Shown here: piece after piece, positions 8,393-17,029 of the stretch
How the letters are laid out: every line of letters starts with the position of its first letter
Position numbering within the stretch: position 1 is the first letter of the stretch
Assembly: GCA_910574205.1 (NCBI GenBank)
Contig: CAJSYJ010000002.1
Span: 398,930 to 462,929, forward strand
Origin: Bacteroidales bacterium
Lineage (GTDB): Bacteria > Bacteroidota > Bacteroidia > Bacteroidales > Rikenellaceae
Direction of reading: 5' to 3'
Length of the DNA stretch: 64,000 nt
Program-made: the position numbers and the translations under genes
Notes under the pieces: generated by a model
The model's input: the letters and a program-made list of their open reading frames with translations, nothing else
What the model was told of the DNA's origin: nothing
Databases searched by the model: none

Positions 8393-9697
8393 CTACTTCT
8401 GGCGGAAATAGATCTGCATCGGCACACCCGAGAAGTCCCACTGCTCGCGCATCTTGTTTTCGAGGAAGCGGCGGTACGCCTCCTTGATATATTGCGGCAG
8501 ATTGACGAAGAAGGCGAATTGCGGCGTAGGCGTGGGCAGCTGCGTGACATACTTGATCTTTATGTACTTGCCCTTGACAGCTGCGGGCGGATATGCCTCG
8601 ATGAGCGGCAGCAGGAAGTCGTTGAGCTCCGAGGTCGATATGCGCCGCTTGCGCGACTGGTATACGCGCACGGCCGTTTGCAGCACGTCGAGTATGCGCT
8701 GCTTGTTTATGACCGAGGTAAAGATGATCGGAATATCGTCGAACGGAGCGAGTTTCTTTTGCAGAAATTCGCGCCACTCCTTCATCGTATTGTTGCTCTT
8801 TTCGATCAGATCCCACTTGTTGACCACGATGACGCAGCCCTTGCGATTGCGCACGATCAGGTTGTGGATATTCAGATCCTGCGACTCTATGCCCTGCTCG
8901 GCATCGAGCATCAATATGCAGACGTCCGAATTTTCGATAGCGCGTATCGAACGCATTACCGAGTAAAATTCGAGGTCCTCGGTAACCTTGCCCTTCTTGC
9001 GCATGCCGGCCGTGTCGATGAGGTAGAAGTCCATGCCGAACATGTTGTAGCGCGTATGTATCGAGTCGCGCGTAGTACCCGCCACGGAGGTCACGATGTT
9101 GCGCTCGCGCCCCAGCAGAGCGTTGGTCATCGACGACTTGCCGACGTTGGGGCGGCCGACGATAGCTATGCGCGGCAGATCGGCGTCGTATTCGGCCGTC
9201 GTATCCTCTGGCAGCGCGGCCAGTATCGCGTCCATCATGTCGCCCGTGCCGCTGCCTGACATCGAGCTGATGCAGAGCGGGTCGCCGAGGCCCAGCGAGT
9301 AGAAGTCGTTGGACTGGTATATCAGATCGTAGGTATCGACCTTGTTGCAGATAAGCAGCACCTTCTTGCCCGAGCGGCGCAGAATGTCGGCCATCATCAT
9401 GTCGAGGTCGGTCACGCCCGTACGCACTTCGACAAGAAACAGTATAAGGTCGGCCTCGTCGATCGCCAGCAGCACCTGACGCCGTATCTCCTCCTCGAAC
9501 ACATCCTCAGAGTTGACCGTGTAACCGCCCGTGTCGATGACCGAGAACTCCTTGCCGTTCCAGTCGGTGCGGCCGTAATGACGGTCGCGCGTGGTGCCAG
9601 CCGTCTCGTCGACTATGGCCTGACGCTGGCCTACGAGGCGGTTGAAGAGGGTACTCTTTCCGACATTGGGGCGTCCTACGATAGCTACTAAACTCAT
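8393..9697 (-). CDS. der: Ribosome-assembly GTPase Der (EngA)
   Basis: 434 aa. Two tandem G domains are visible: [14 protein letters not shown] with DTGGY and NKVD in the first, and [15 protein letters not shown] with DTAGMRKKG and NKWD in the second. A KH-like C-terminal domain follows, ending in [13 protein letters not shown]. Der is needed for 50S subunit maturation. The true start is the ATG at 9697 ([15 protein letters not shown]); a more upstream start at 9784 would lie beyond the promoter box at 9771-9778. It is transcribed alone and ends at the palindromic terminator. Confidence 0.97.
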   Translation of the reverse strand: MSLVAIVGRPNVGKSTLFNRLVGQRQAIVDETAGTTRDRHYGRTDWNGKEFSVIDTGGYTVNSEDVFEEEIRRQVLLAIDEADLILFLVEVRTGVTDLDMMMADILRRSGKKVLLICNKVDTYDLIYQSNDFYSLGLGDPLCISSMSGSGTGDMMDAILAALPEDTTAEYDADLPRIAIVGRPNVGKSSMTNALLGRERNIVTSVAGTTRDSIHTRYNMFGMDFYLIDTAGMRKKGKVTEDLEFYSVMRSIRAIENSDVCILMLDAEQGIESQDLNIHNLIVRNRKGCVIVVNKWDLIEKSNNTMKEWREFLQKKLAPFDDIPIIFTSVINKQRILDVLQTAVRVYQSRKRRISTSELNDFLLPLIEAYPPAAVKGKYIKIKYVTQLPTPTPQFAFFVNLPQYIKEAYRRFLENKMREQWDFSGVPMQIYFRQK

Positions 9698-9770
9698 ATT
9701 GTAACAAATTTTATTAGGTTTCTCCGCAAGCATACAGCATCTGTGCGGCACTCCCGCGTTCGGGGCGTTG

Positions 9771-9778
9771 CAAAGATA
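9771..9778 (-). promoter_or_regulatory. -7 element of der
   Basis: Minus-strand TATCTTTG. A small palindrome CAATTCGTCGAATTG (9781-9795) occupies the spacer region. The box fixes the der start at 9697 rather than 9784. Confidence 0.55.
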
Positions 9779-9873
9779 AGCCAATTCGTCGAATTGAGAA
9801 AGTTTTGCGAAATAATTGATACGGTATGGCCGACGTTTTGGGAAAAATCCATATCTTTGACATTAAATAACAG

Positions 9874-11037
9874 ATGTTTTTACTGCGAATGACTACTGAT
9901 AGAATAGATAAATCGACGCTATATCCGGCTCTTGCCGGCTTCTTCATCATGGGTTTCTGCGACATCGTGGCACCCATTACGGGCAAAATCGCCGAGCAGT
10001 ATGCCGACCATGCGACGCTTGTCGGATTCCTGCCGTCGATGGTTTTCCTGTGGCTGTTTCTTATATCGACGCCGCTGGCCTCGCTGGCCAACCGCTACGG
10101 ACGCAAGAGCGTCGCACTGGCGGGCTACGCCTTTACCGTCGCCGGTCTGGCCATACCTTTAATCGCCGGGCGCGGCTGCGGGCTGGAATACTACTTCGCG
10201 GCCTTCGCGCTTCTGGGCATAGGCAACACGGCCGTACAGGTGGCCGTCAACCCCATGCTTGCGATGATCGTACCCGCCTCGCGCATGACGAGCTTTCTGA
10301 CCGTCGGACAGATATGCCGCAACATATCGATCATGCTCGTGGGTCCGCTCGTCCTGCTGCTTGGCGCCGACTGGCCGCTGCTCTTCGCAATCTACGCGGC
10401 GCTGACTGTCTTAGGCGGCATAGCGATGTGGCGCTCGCCGCTCGACGACAGAGCGGGCGCAGGGGTGCGCAGCGTCACTATGGGCGACTGCTTCCGGCTG
10501 CTGGGCAACCGCACCGTGGCCATGTGCGCCATAGGCATAGGCGCAATCATAGCATGCGACGTAGCCGTCGGTACGCTGTCGTCGATACTGATCGACAGCG
10601 ACAGCTCGATCCTTACCTCGACCGGCTTTTACGCCTGCCGCATCGTCGGCACGGTCGTCGGAGCCTTGGTGCTGGCGCGCTACTCCGAAATAATATATCT
10701 GCGGTGGAACATGACGGCGGCGCTGGCGCTGGCCGCGGCACTGCTGCTCTTCCGTGAACAGTGGGTAGTATACGCAGCCACGGGGCTGCTGGGCTTTACC
10801 TTCTCGTGCGTCTTCGCCTCGCTATACGCCGTGGCGACCAAGGCCGTCGAGGCGTCGCGCGCCAATGCCGTCTCGGGTCTGTTGATAATGTTCATCTCGG
10901 CCGGCGCTATATCGAGCCCCATTGTCGGCGCGATAATACGGGCGGCCGGAGGAGAGACCATATACGGAGTGCTGTTCCTCATCCCCTGCCTGACATATAT
11001 AATATGGTCGACATTCAAACTCCGACGCCATGCGTAA
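9874..11037 (+). CDS. Major facilitator superfamily transporter, sugar-type (FucP/GluP-like)
   Basis: 387 aa with about twelve hydrophobic helices. The N-terminal phrases GFFIMGFCDIVAPITG and the loop LANRYGRKSV fit the MFS signature between helices 2 and 3. The arrangement resembles the fucose/glucose-galactose H+ symporter branch common in Bacteroidetes, but the substrate cannot be read from the sequence. A -7 box TATCTTTG at 9852-9859 lies 15 bases before the ATG; a second in-frame ATG at 9889 is also possible. The gene overlaps the next one by eight bases. Confidence 0.75.
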   Translation: MFLLRMTTDRIDKSTLYPALAGFFIMGFCDIVAPITGKIAEQYADHATLVGFLPSMVFLWLFLISTPLASLANRYGRKSVALAGYAFTVAGLAIPLIAGRGCGLEYYFAAFALLGIGNTAVQVAVNPMLAMIVPASRMTSFLTVGQICRNISIMLVGPLVLLLGADWPLLFAIYAALTVLGGIAMWRSPLDDRAGAGVRSVTMGDCFRLLGNRTVAMCAIGIGAIIACDVAVGTLSSILIDSDSSILTSTGFYACRIVGTVVGALVLARYSEIIYLRWNMTAALALAAALLLFREQWVVYAATGLLGFTFSCVFASLYAVATKAVEASRANAVSGLLIMFISAGAISSPIVGAIIRAAGGETIYGVLFLIPCLTYIIWSTFKLRRHA

Positions 11038-11641
11038 GGCGGTCGTCATAGCAGTATTGTCGTTCTGCGCCCTCACAGCCGCGGCACAGGACTACTACCG
11101 CTATTTCGAGCAGGAGCGGCCTCTGCTGTCGACCGAATGGGGAGCCGGCATCAGCGGCACCTATACCGGCATCAGCAGCGGCGACGAGCAGATCGGCTTT
11201 TCTCCCCGCATAGGCTACGGAGCATATATCGGCATGTCGCTCTGCGTGGGGCGCTACTTCGCCCTGCACGCCGAGATCGACTACCATTTCGGCAATCTGC
11301 TCGTTACGCGCGGCGATATCTCGCGCAAGGTCAAGTCTCGATCGATCGAGATGCCTATACTGCTGACTTTCCGCGGAGTCGACAGACTGCGGTTCAGCGT
11401 CGGGCCCGTAATCGCCGTCATGGACCGCTCGCGGTACGATGACGACACCGAGACGATCGAGTTCGGCGCCGTGAGACCGACATGGAACGTCGCCGTAGGT
11501 GCAGGCGTCACGCTCGGCCGCCGATGCCTGTTGGAGGCGCGCTACACGCGTGCTCTGCAACGCACGTTGAACCAGTTCGACGGACATGAATTTCGCAGCG
11601 ACTCCTACCGCGTGGTGCTGTCGCTGGGACTGTTGTTTTGA
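11030..11641 (+). CDS. Small outer-membrane beta-barrel protein (porin-family, OMP_b-brl type)
   Basis: 203 aa. A signal peptide of about 19 residues (cleaved after TAAA) precedes an eight-strand barrel-like pattern: FSPRIGYGAYIGMSL, YFALHAEIDYHF, IEMPILLTFRG, WNVAVGAGVTLG and a C-terminal VVLSLGLLF. This matches the outer membrane beta-barrel family (PF13568-like) of Bacteroidetes, which includes PorT-like proteins. Function and ligand are unknown. It overlaps the MFS gene by eight bases and the PhoH gene starts five bases after its stop, so the three form one transcription unit. Confidence 0.72.
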   Translation: MRKAVVIAVLSFCALTAAAQDYYRYFEQERPLLSTEWGAGISGTYTGISSGDEQIGFSPRIGYGAYIGMSLCVGRYFALHAEIDYHFGNLLVTRGDISRKVKSRSIEMPILLTFRGVDRLRFSVGPVIAVMDRSRYDDDTETIEFGAVRPTWNVAVGAGVTLGRRCLLEARYTRALQRTLNQFDGHEFRSDSYRVVLSLGLLF

Positions 11642-11646
11642 CGATT

Positions 11647-12651
11647 ATGGATGAATCTATAACAAAGGAGATTTCGATCGAGGGCGTCTCGTCGCGCGAC
11701 CTGTTCGGTACGCACGGCGCATATCTCGAACGCATGGCCGCGCTCTCGCCGCGCGTGAAGATCGTCGCCCGCGGCGATACGGTCAAGGTGCTCGGCTCCA
11801 AGGCCGATGTCGAGGCCTTCGAACGCAAGATGAGAGGGCTGCTCGACTACTATTCGAAGTACGGACACATATCGACCGAAGTGGTCGAACAGTCGTTCGC
11901 CCCTGGATTGGGCGAACACGGCGTCGACGCCCCCGCCGAGAATAGGGAGGTCATAGTCTACGGCAACAACGGCCTTGCCATTCGCGCCCGCACGCCCAAC
12001 CAGCAGAGGCTCGTCAAGACATACTCGCGCTGCGACCTTACGTTCGCCGTCGGCCCGGCAGGCTCGGGCAAGACCTACACGGCCATAGCACTGGCCGTCG
12101 GCGCCCTGAAAGAGAAGCAGGTGCGCCGAATCATCCTCACGCGTCCCGCCGTCGAGGCGGGCGAGAAGCTGGGCTTCCTGCCCGGCGACATGAAGGAGAA
12201 GCTCGACCCCTACCTGCAACCGCTCTACGATGCGCTCAACGACATGATACCCGCCGCACGGTTGCAGAAATACATCGAGGAGGGGACCGTGCAGATAGCG
12301 CCGCTGGCCTACATGCGCGGACGCACGCTCGACAACGCCTTCGTCATTCTGGACGAGGCGCAGAACACCACGCTGCCGCAGATCAAGATGTTTCTCACGC
12401 GCATGGGGCGCAATGCCAAGTTCATCGTAACGGGCGACGTGACGCAGATCGACCTGCCGCGGCGCTCGGACAGCGGACTTATGAAGGCTATGGCCACTTT
12501 GGAGGGTATCGAGGGGATAGGCACGGTACGCTTCGACCGCTCCGACATCGTGCGCCACCCGCTCGTGAGGCATATCGTCGATGCCTTCGAGCGCCGCGAC
12601 AAACTCGAAAACAGCCTCGCCGAGGGCAATGACGAACATAAGAAATATTAA
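11647..12651 (+). CDS. PhoH-family ATPase (PhoL-like)
   Basis: 334 aa from the ATG at 11647; a TTG three codons upstream is a less likely start. An N-terminal KH-like nucleic-acid-binding region (residues 1-100) is followed by the PhoH NTPase: Walker A VGPAGSGKTYTA, the conserved RPAVEAGEKLGFLPGDMKEK block, Walker B FVILDEAQNTT and the motif VTGDVTQIDLP. Relatives are RNA-linked ATPases often found with ybeY; ybeY is not next to it here. It sits last in a unit with an MFS transporter and a small barrel protein. Confidence 0.93.
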   Translation: MDESITKEISIEGVSSRDLFGTHGAYLERMAALSPRVKIVARGDTVKVLGSKADVEAFERKMRGLLDYYSKYGHISTEVVEQSFAPGLGEHGVDAPAENREVIVYGNNGLAIRARTPNQQRLVKTYSRCDLTFAVGPAGSGKTYTAIALAVGALKEKQVRRIILTRPAVEAGEKLGFLPGDMKEKLDPYLQPLYDALNDMIPAARLQKYIEEGTVQIAPLAYMRGRTLDNAFVILDEAQNTTLPQIKMFLTRMGRNAKFIVTGDVTQIDLPRRSDSGLMKAMATLEGIEGIGTVRFDRSDIVRHPLVRHIVDAFERRDKLENSLAEGNDEHKKY

Positions 12652-12668
12652 CCTTAAAACTATAAATT

Positions 12669-14129
12669 ATGGATAAGAATCTCAAAGCACTATCTCCGGC
12701 TGCCGTCTGGAAGCATTTCGAGCGCATAGCCGCCATACCCCACCCCTCGCACCACGAGGAGAAGATACGCCGTTATATCCTCGACTTCGCCGCCGAGCAC
12801 GGGCTGGAACATGTCGAGGACGAGGCTCATAACGTCTACATCCGCAAGCCCGCCACCAAGGGCATGGAGAACCGCAAGGGCATCATCATGCAGGCGCACC
12901 TCGACATGGTGCCTCAGAAGAACAACGACAAGCAGTTCGACTTCGAGAACGATCCTATCGAGGCCTATATCGACGGCGAGTGGGTTACGGCCAACGGCAC
13001 CACCCTCGGCGCCGACAACGGCATAGGCGTCGCCGCGGCTCTGGCCGTCTTGGAGGACGAGAATCTGGAACACGGCGACATAGAGGCTCTGTTCACGGCT
13101 ACCGAGGAGACGGGCATGGACGGCGCATTCGGACTCAAAGCGGGTCTGTTGCAGGGCGAGATCCTGCTCAACCTCGACTCCGAGACCGAGGGCGAGCTCT
13201 ATGTAGGCTGCGCCGGAGGCCTCGACGCCAACATCGAATTCAAATACGCCGAGCAGGCGATAGAGCCCGTATTCGCCGCCTACCGTCTCTCAGTCAAAGG
13301 CTTGAAGGGCGGACACTCGGGCATACAGATCGTCTGCCAGCGAGCCAATGCCAACAAGCTCCTGTTCCGTCTGCTGCGTCAGGAGTCGCTCTCTTACGGG
13401 CTGGAACTGGCATCGGTCGACGGCGGAGGTCTGCGCAACGCCATACCGCGCGAGGCCACGGCCGTAGTTGTCATGCGTGAAGAGAACGCCCCGATGTTCG
13501 AAGCCAACGTCAGGAGCTTCGAAGCCGTGGTGCGCCGCGAGTTCGCTCAGGTAGAGGACTCGATCTCTATCACGGCCGAGAGGGTCGAGTGCCCCACGGC
13601 AGTTATTCCCCGCAAGACGGCCTCGGATCTGGTTCGCGCCGTATGCGGCTGCCCCAACGGTGTGATCTACATGTCGAAGTCTATGGAGGGTCTGGTACAG
13701 ACCTCGTCGAATCTGGCACGCGTCGTGTCGGACGGCTCGACGATACGCATACAATGCCTGCTGCGCAGCTCGGTCGACACGCAGAAGGCGGAGCTGGCCG
13801 GCGCCATAGCCTCGGTCTTCGAGCTGGCCGGCGCCGAAGTACGCATGGAGGGCGCTTACAGCGGCTGGAACCCCGACATGTCGTCGCCCATACTCCACAC
13901 GATGATCGCCTCTTACGAAGCTCTCTACGGCGTCGAGCCGTCGGTTACGGCTATCCACGCCGGTTTGGAGTGCGGCATCATCGGTGCGAAGTATCCCGGC
14001 ATGGATATGATCTCGTTCGGCCCGACGATCTGCTACCCCCACTCGCCCGACGAGAAGGTCGACATAGCATCGGTGGGCAAGTTCTACGATTTCCTGCTGC
14101 ATACGCTTCGCAACGCACCGTCGAAATAG
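12669..14129 (+). CDS. pepD: Cytosolic aminoacyl-histidine dipeptidase, M20 family (PepD)
   Basis: 486 aa, the usual length of PepD. Zinc-ligand and catalytic motifs are visible: AHLDMV (His and Asp), TLGADNGIG (bridging Asp), TATEETGMDGA (catalytic Glu and ligand) and HAGLECGII near the C-terminus. A lid/dimerisation domain lies in the middle (KGGHSGIQI). The enzyme hydrolyses dipeptides such as carnosine-like Xaa-His in the cytoplasm. No signal peptide is present. The next gene's ATG follows the stop codon directly, suggesting coupled translation. Confidence 0.94.
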   Translation: MDKNLKALSPAAVWKHFERIAAIPHPSHHEEKIRRYILDFAAEHGLEHVEDEAHNVYIRKPATKGMENRKGIIMQAHLDMVPQKNNDKQFDFENDPIEAYIDGEWVTANGTTLGADNGIGVAAALAVLEDENLEHGDIEALFTATEETGMDGAFGLKAGLLQGEILLNLDSETEGELYVGCAGGLDANIEFKYAEQAIEPVFAAYRLSVKGLKGGHSGIQIVCQRANANKLLFRLLRQESLSYGLELASVDGGGLRNAIPREATAVVVMREENAPMFEANVRSFEAVVRREFAQVEDSISITAERVECPTAVIPRKTASDLVRAVCGCPNGVIYMSKSMEGLVQTSSNLARVVSDGSTIRIQCLLRSSVDTQKAELAGAIASVFELAGAEVRMEGAYSGWNPDMSSPILHTMIASYEALYGVEPSVTAIHAGLECGIIGAKYPGMDMISFGPTICYPHSPDEKVDIASVGKFYDFLLHTLRNAPSK

Positions 14130-15134
14130 ATGGATACGAATCGTAATACGACAACCGCCACAGCGGGCGGCGACGGGATACGGTGGTTCGTCATCGTCAA
14201 CCCCGTCGCCGGCTCGGGCTGCGGTCTGGTGGACTTTCCCCAGATATCGAAGCTGCTGCGCGACAACGACATCGTCTGCGAACCGGTCTTTACCGAACAC
14301 AAGTGCCACGCCACCGAGCTTACGGTAGCGGCCGTCAACGAGGGTTACCGCAACATAATCGTCGTCGGCGGAGACGGCACGCTGCACGAGGTGGTCAACG
14401 GCCTGTTCATACAGAAGCAGGTAGCGCCCTCGGAGGTCACGGTCGCCGTGATAGCCGTCGGAACGGGCAACGACTGGATCCGCATGTACGGCATTCCGAA
14501 ACACTATTCGGAGGCCATACGCGCCATACGCGAGGGGCACACGTTCTTGCAGGATGTGGCCGAAGTCGGTTACGAAGAGGCGCACTACCGCCAGAAGCGG
14601 CAAATGGCCAACGTCGCCGGCATAGGCTTCGACGCCGCCGTCAACCATATATATCAGCACTTGAAGACCAAGGGGCGCACCGGACGCGGCATCTACATGT
14701 GGAGCATGGCGCGCGCATTCTTCTCCTACAAGTCGACGGGCGTCAAGATATGGGTCGACGACAGACTGATATACAACAATCTGCTGTTCAGCATCGCTAT
14801 CGGCATCGGCAAGTACAACGGAGGCGGCATGCAGCCGCTGCCCGCGGCCGTGGCCGACGACGGCCTGCTGGATATCACGATGATTAAGCCGCTGCACTGG
14901 TGGCACGTGCTGTTCCGCCTCAGACGTCTGTTCAACGGTACGATCTACTCGATCGGACACGTCATGCACGCCCAGGGGCGCAAGATACGCATCGAGTCGT
15001 CGCCCGAGATACCGTTGGAGGTCGACGGCGAGTGGCTGGGCGTCAGCCCATTCGAATTTTGCGTCGAACACCGCATGGTCAGGGTCATCGTCAACCGCGA
15101 CTTTCTGGAAAAGAGCGAACGCTCGCGCAAATAA
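14130..15134 (+). CDS. Diacylglycerol/sphingosine-kinase-type lipid kinase (DagK/YegS family)
   Basis: 334 aa. The catalytic domain is marked by FVIVNPVAGSG at the N-terminus and VVGGDGTLHEVVNG near residues 75-88, the nucleotide-binding GGDGT motif of this superfamily, followed by AVGTGNDW. The C-terminal beta-sandwich contains EVDGEW. Such enzymes phosphorylate lipids with ATP at the membrane. Bacteroidetes make sphingolipids, so a sphingoid-base or diacylglycerol substrate is possible and cannot be decided here. It begins immediately at the pepD stop and ends at a strong terminator. Confidence 0.88.
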   Translation: MDTNRNTTTATAGGDGIRWFVIVNPVAGSGCGLVDFPQISKLLRDNDIVCEPVFTEHKCHATELTVAAVNEGYRNIIVVGGDGTLHEVVNGLFIQKQVAPSEVTVAVIAVGTGNDWIRMYGIPKHYSEAIRAIREGHTFLQDVAEVGYEEAHYRQKRQMANVAGIGFDAAVNHIYQHLKTKGRTGRGIYMWSMARAFFSYKSTGVKIWVDDRLIYNNLLFSIAIGIGKYNGGGMQPLPAAVADDGLLDITMIKPLHWWHVLFRLRRLFNGTIYSIGHVMHAQGRKIRIESSPEIPLEVDGEWLGVSPFEFCVEHRMVRVIVNRDFLEKSERSRK

Positions 15135-15173
15135 AAAATCTCCCGCTCTCGTTCTCCGAGGCGGGAGATTTCG
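15135..15173. terminator. Bidirectional terminator after the lipid-kinase gene
   Basis: Stem AAATCTCCCGC with GCGGGAGATTT around an inner CTCG/CGAG hairpin, with A-run and T-run on either side, between two convergent genes. Confidence 0.8.
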
Positions 15174-15239
15174 TTACAGACCCTTGAAAATGAACTTTTA
15201 TATAAATGCAAAACTTTTTCCCTAAGACGGTCCGTCACG

Positions 15240-15809
15240 CTACTCGGTAACGATAGTCTCGTCGATTACGACCGTCCAGTCGAACAGATCGGCCGCGCAC
15301 TGCTGCTGGAAGCGTGCCATTTGCGAGTAGCTGGTCGTGTCGGCCACTATGGCATTGAAGAACGACTGGGTCGACGGATAATAGTTGTCGACCTTCTCGG
15401 CGAAACATTTGTAGAACGCGCGCTGAGCGTCGCGGCTCAGGTTGGCCGGCAGAACACCCTGCGCCACAAGATAGGGATAAGGATATATGTTGCGCATGTT
15501 GTGGGCGTCGGCATCGAGCTGGTTGACGATCGTCGACACGACGTACACCTCGACCGTATCGCCCGAGCCGGGCATCTCGATGAATGTCGTATATACGGGA
15601 TAATCGACCTCTATGGCATCGGCCACATCGTCCGAAAATACCTCGAACTCGCTGTCGTTGAGATTCTGTACATATACCATGTCGCGGTAATTCTTCAACT
15701 CTTCGCGCATCTGACGGCGCTCCTCTCTCGTCCATTTGTTTTTCGAAGAGCAGCCGACGAGTGATACCGTCGCTGCGATGATGGCGATTGAAAGCAGAAT
15801 TTTTTTCAT
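15240..15809 (-). CDS. Putative lipoprotein of unknown function
   Basis: 189 aa from the ATG at 15809, chosen because it is followed by a lipoprotein signal with lipobox VGCSSK near residue 20; upstream in-frame codons are not preceded by a promoter. After a charged, helical stretch (TREERRQMREELKNYRDM) the protein is acidic and tyrosine-rich, with no motif I recognise. A role in the periplasm or on the outer membrane is all that can be inferred. It stands alone, converging with the lipid-kinase gene. Confidence 0.65.
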   Translation of the reverse strand: MKKILLSIAIIAATVSLVGCSSKNKWTREERRQMREELKNYRDMVYVQNLNDSEFEVFSDDVADAIEVDYPVYTTFIEMPGSGDTVEVYVVSTIVNQLDADAHNMRNIYPYPYLVAQGVLPANLSRDAQRAFYKCFAEKVDNYYPSTQSFFNAIVADTTSYSQMARFQQQCAADLFDWTVVIDETIVTE

Positions 15810-15954
15810 TTCGATGACAAATTTTGGTTTATACGTCTGCCGGAGCAATAGTTGTGCCAACCCCGCTCGCCGGCCGCCCCTTCTGCTTCCGACGTGCGAG
15901 ATGTTATGCAGGTTCGATTTTTTTATTAATTTTGTACCGAACTGAAATAACGTC

Positions 15955-16779
15955 ATGACTGCATACGCCATATATTTCTCCCCGACCCGCACATCCGAAC
16001 GCATCGCACGCGCGATAGCCCGCGGCACGGGCGCCGACGAAGTGATCGATGTCGATCTCACGCACGACGCCCGCCGGGTAACGCTTCCGGCATCGGCTCT
16101 GGCCGTAATAGCCATACCCGTATACGGAGGTCATCTCCCGCCGCTGGCCGCCGAGCGGCTGCGGGGCCTGCAAGGCTCCGGCACACCCGCCGTCGCCGTG
16201 GTCGTATACGGCAACCGCGCCTACGAAAACGCCCTTACGGAGCTGGCAGCGCTGGCCGGCGCGGCAGGGCTCAACGTCATAGCCGCCGCCACGTTCGTCG
16301 GCGAGCACTCTTACAGCTCCGACCGTTGGCCTATCGCCGCAGGCCGTCCCGATGCCGACGACCTCGCCCTGGCAGCAGAGTTCGGCGGCAGAGTCGCCGG
16401 CAAGCTGCAAGACACAGCCCGCGGCGGGCGTACCGGCACGATAGATGTAAGCCGGATTTCGCGGCCGCGCCAACCGCTGCTTCCGCTTCTAAGATTCATC
16501 GCGGGCGTCATACGCCTGCGCAGAGGAGGCAAGCCGCTGCCGCGCACGCCGCAGCCGAGCGACCGGCACAGCTGTACGCACTGCGGTCTGTGCGTCACGC
16601 TCTGCCCGAGCGGCGCCATTGCCCGCGGCGACGAAACGCGTACCGACGCTACGAAATGTATCCGGTGCTGCGCATGCGTAAAGTCATGCTCCTCGCACGC
16701 ACGCATCTACGACACCCCATTCGCATCGCTGCTCAGCAAATGCTTCAAGCGCCGTAAAGCGCCCCGGACAATACTGTAA
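15955..16779 (+). CDS. Flavodoxin-like / 2x[4Fe-4S] ferredoxin fusion (EFR1 family)
   Basis: 274 aa. Residues 1-160 are flavodoxin-like, with the FMN phosphate loop YFSPTRTSERIA and VYGGHLPP, VVVYGNRAYENAL. The C-terminal third has two cysteine clusters, CTHCGLCVTLCP and CIRCCACVKSCSSH, each enough for a [4Fe-4S] cluster. This arrangement matches the EFR1 ferrodoxin family of anaerobes, presumed to shuttle electrons in the cytoplasm to an unknown partner. A -7 box TAATTTTG (15927-15934) is 20 bases before the ATG. It appears monocistronic. Confidence 0.85.
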   Translation: MTAYAIYFSPTRTSERIARAIARGTGADEVIDVDLTHDARRVTLPASALAVIAIPVYGGHLPPLAAERLRGLQGSGTPAVAVVVYGNRAYENALTELAALAGAAGLNVIAAATFVGEHSYSSDRWPIAAGRPDADDLALAAEFGGRVAGKLQDTARGGRTGTIDVSRISRPRQPLLPLLRFIAGVIRLRRGGKPLPRTPQPSDRHSCTHCGLCVTLCPSGAIARGDETRTDATKCIRCCACVKSCSSHARIYDTPFASLLSKCFKRRKAPRTIL

Positions 16780-16868
16780 CCAAGCGCAACAGCATCCGCC
16801 GGTGCAGACGGCAGCGCCCGTCGCGGCGATCTGCACCGCTGCCGGATTAAAAATTTTCGTGCCGCCGA

Positions 16869-16900
16869 TTTGCAGGTTGCCCGCATTTTGGCTACCTTTG
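16869..16900 (+). promoter_or_regulatory. Promoter of the ABC-F gene and its leader
   Basis: TTTG at 16869-16872, 20-base spacer, TACCTTTG at 16893-16900. Transcription would begin near 16907, leaving a leader of about 120 nt before the ABC-F gene. Confidence 0.75.
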
Positions 16901-16923
16901 CCGCCGAATCTAAAATTACTGCG

Positions 16924-16944
16924 ATGAGAATAAACGTTCGATAG
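16924..16944 (+). CDS. Leader peptide MRINVR (uORF)
   Basis: A six-codon ORF (ATG AGA ATA AAC GTT CGA TAG) lies about 17 nt after the predicted RNA start. Its codons 3-6 and stop overlap the 5' arm of the long stem that closes just before the ABC-F start codon. Translation would therefore compete with that stem. Short leader peptides of this kind control several antibiotic-resistance ABC-F and Erm genes in other phyla. That it is translated here is inferred from position only. Confidence 0.45.
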   Translation: MRINVR

Positions 16945-17028
16945 TCAGGTTCGCAGGAGCCTGAGCCACTTCCTAAAAAGCATTCAGGTTTTACAACTAC
17001 CCGTACGGGTCACTATCCGATCGTTTAT
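16930..17028 (+). promoter_or_regulatory. Structured attenuator-like leader of the ABC-F gene
   Basis: ATAAACG (16930-16936) and GATAGT (16940-16945) pair with ACTATC (17012-17017) and CGTTTAT (17022-17028), with one bulge and one mismatch. The stem ends one base before the start codon at 17030. Inside are an 8-bp hairpin (16945-16952 with 16957-16964, loop GCAG) and the palindrome ACCCGTACGGGT (16999-17010). An alternative pairing CCTGA (16960-16964) with TCAGG (16984-16988) is possible. The layout suggests that the start site is masked until a ribosome stalls on the uORF. Confidence 0.6.
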
Positions 17029-17029
17029 C

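Noticed and set aside
13290..15071. 593-codon minus-strand ORF
   Set aside because: Antisense to pepD and the lipid-kinase gene; long only because of codon bias.
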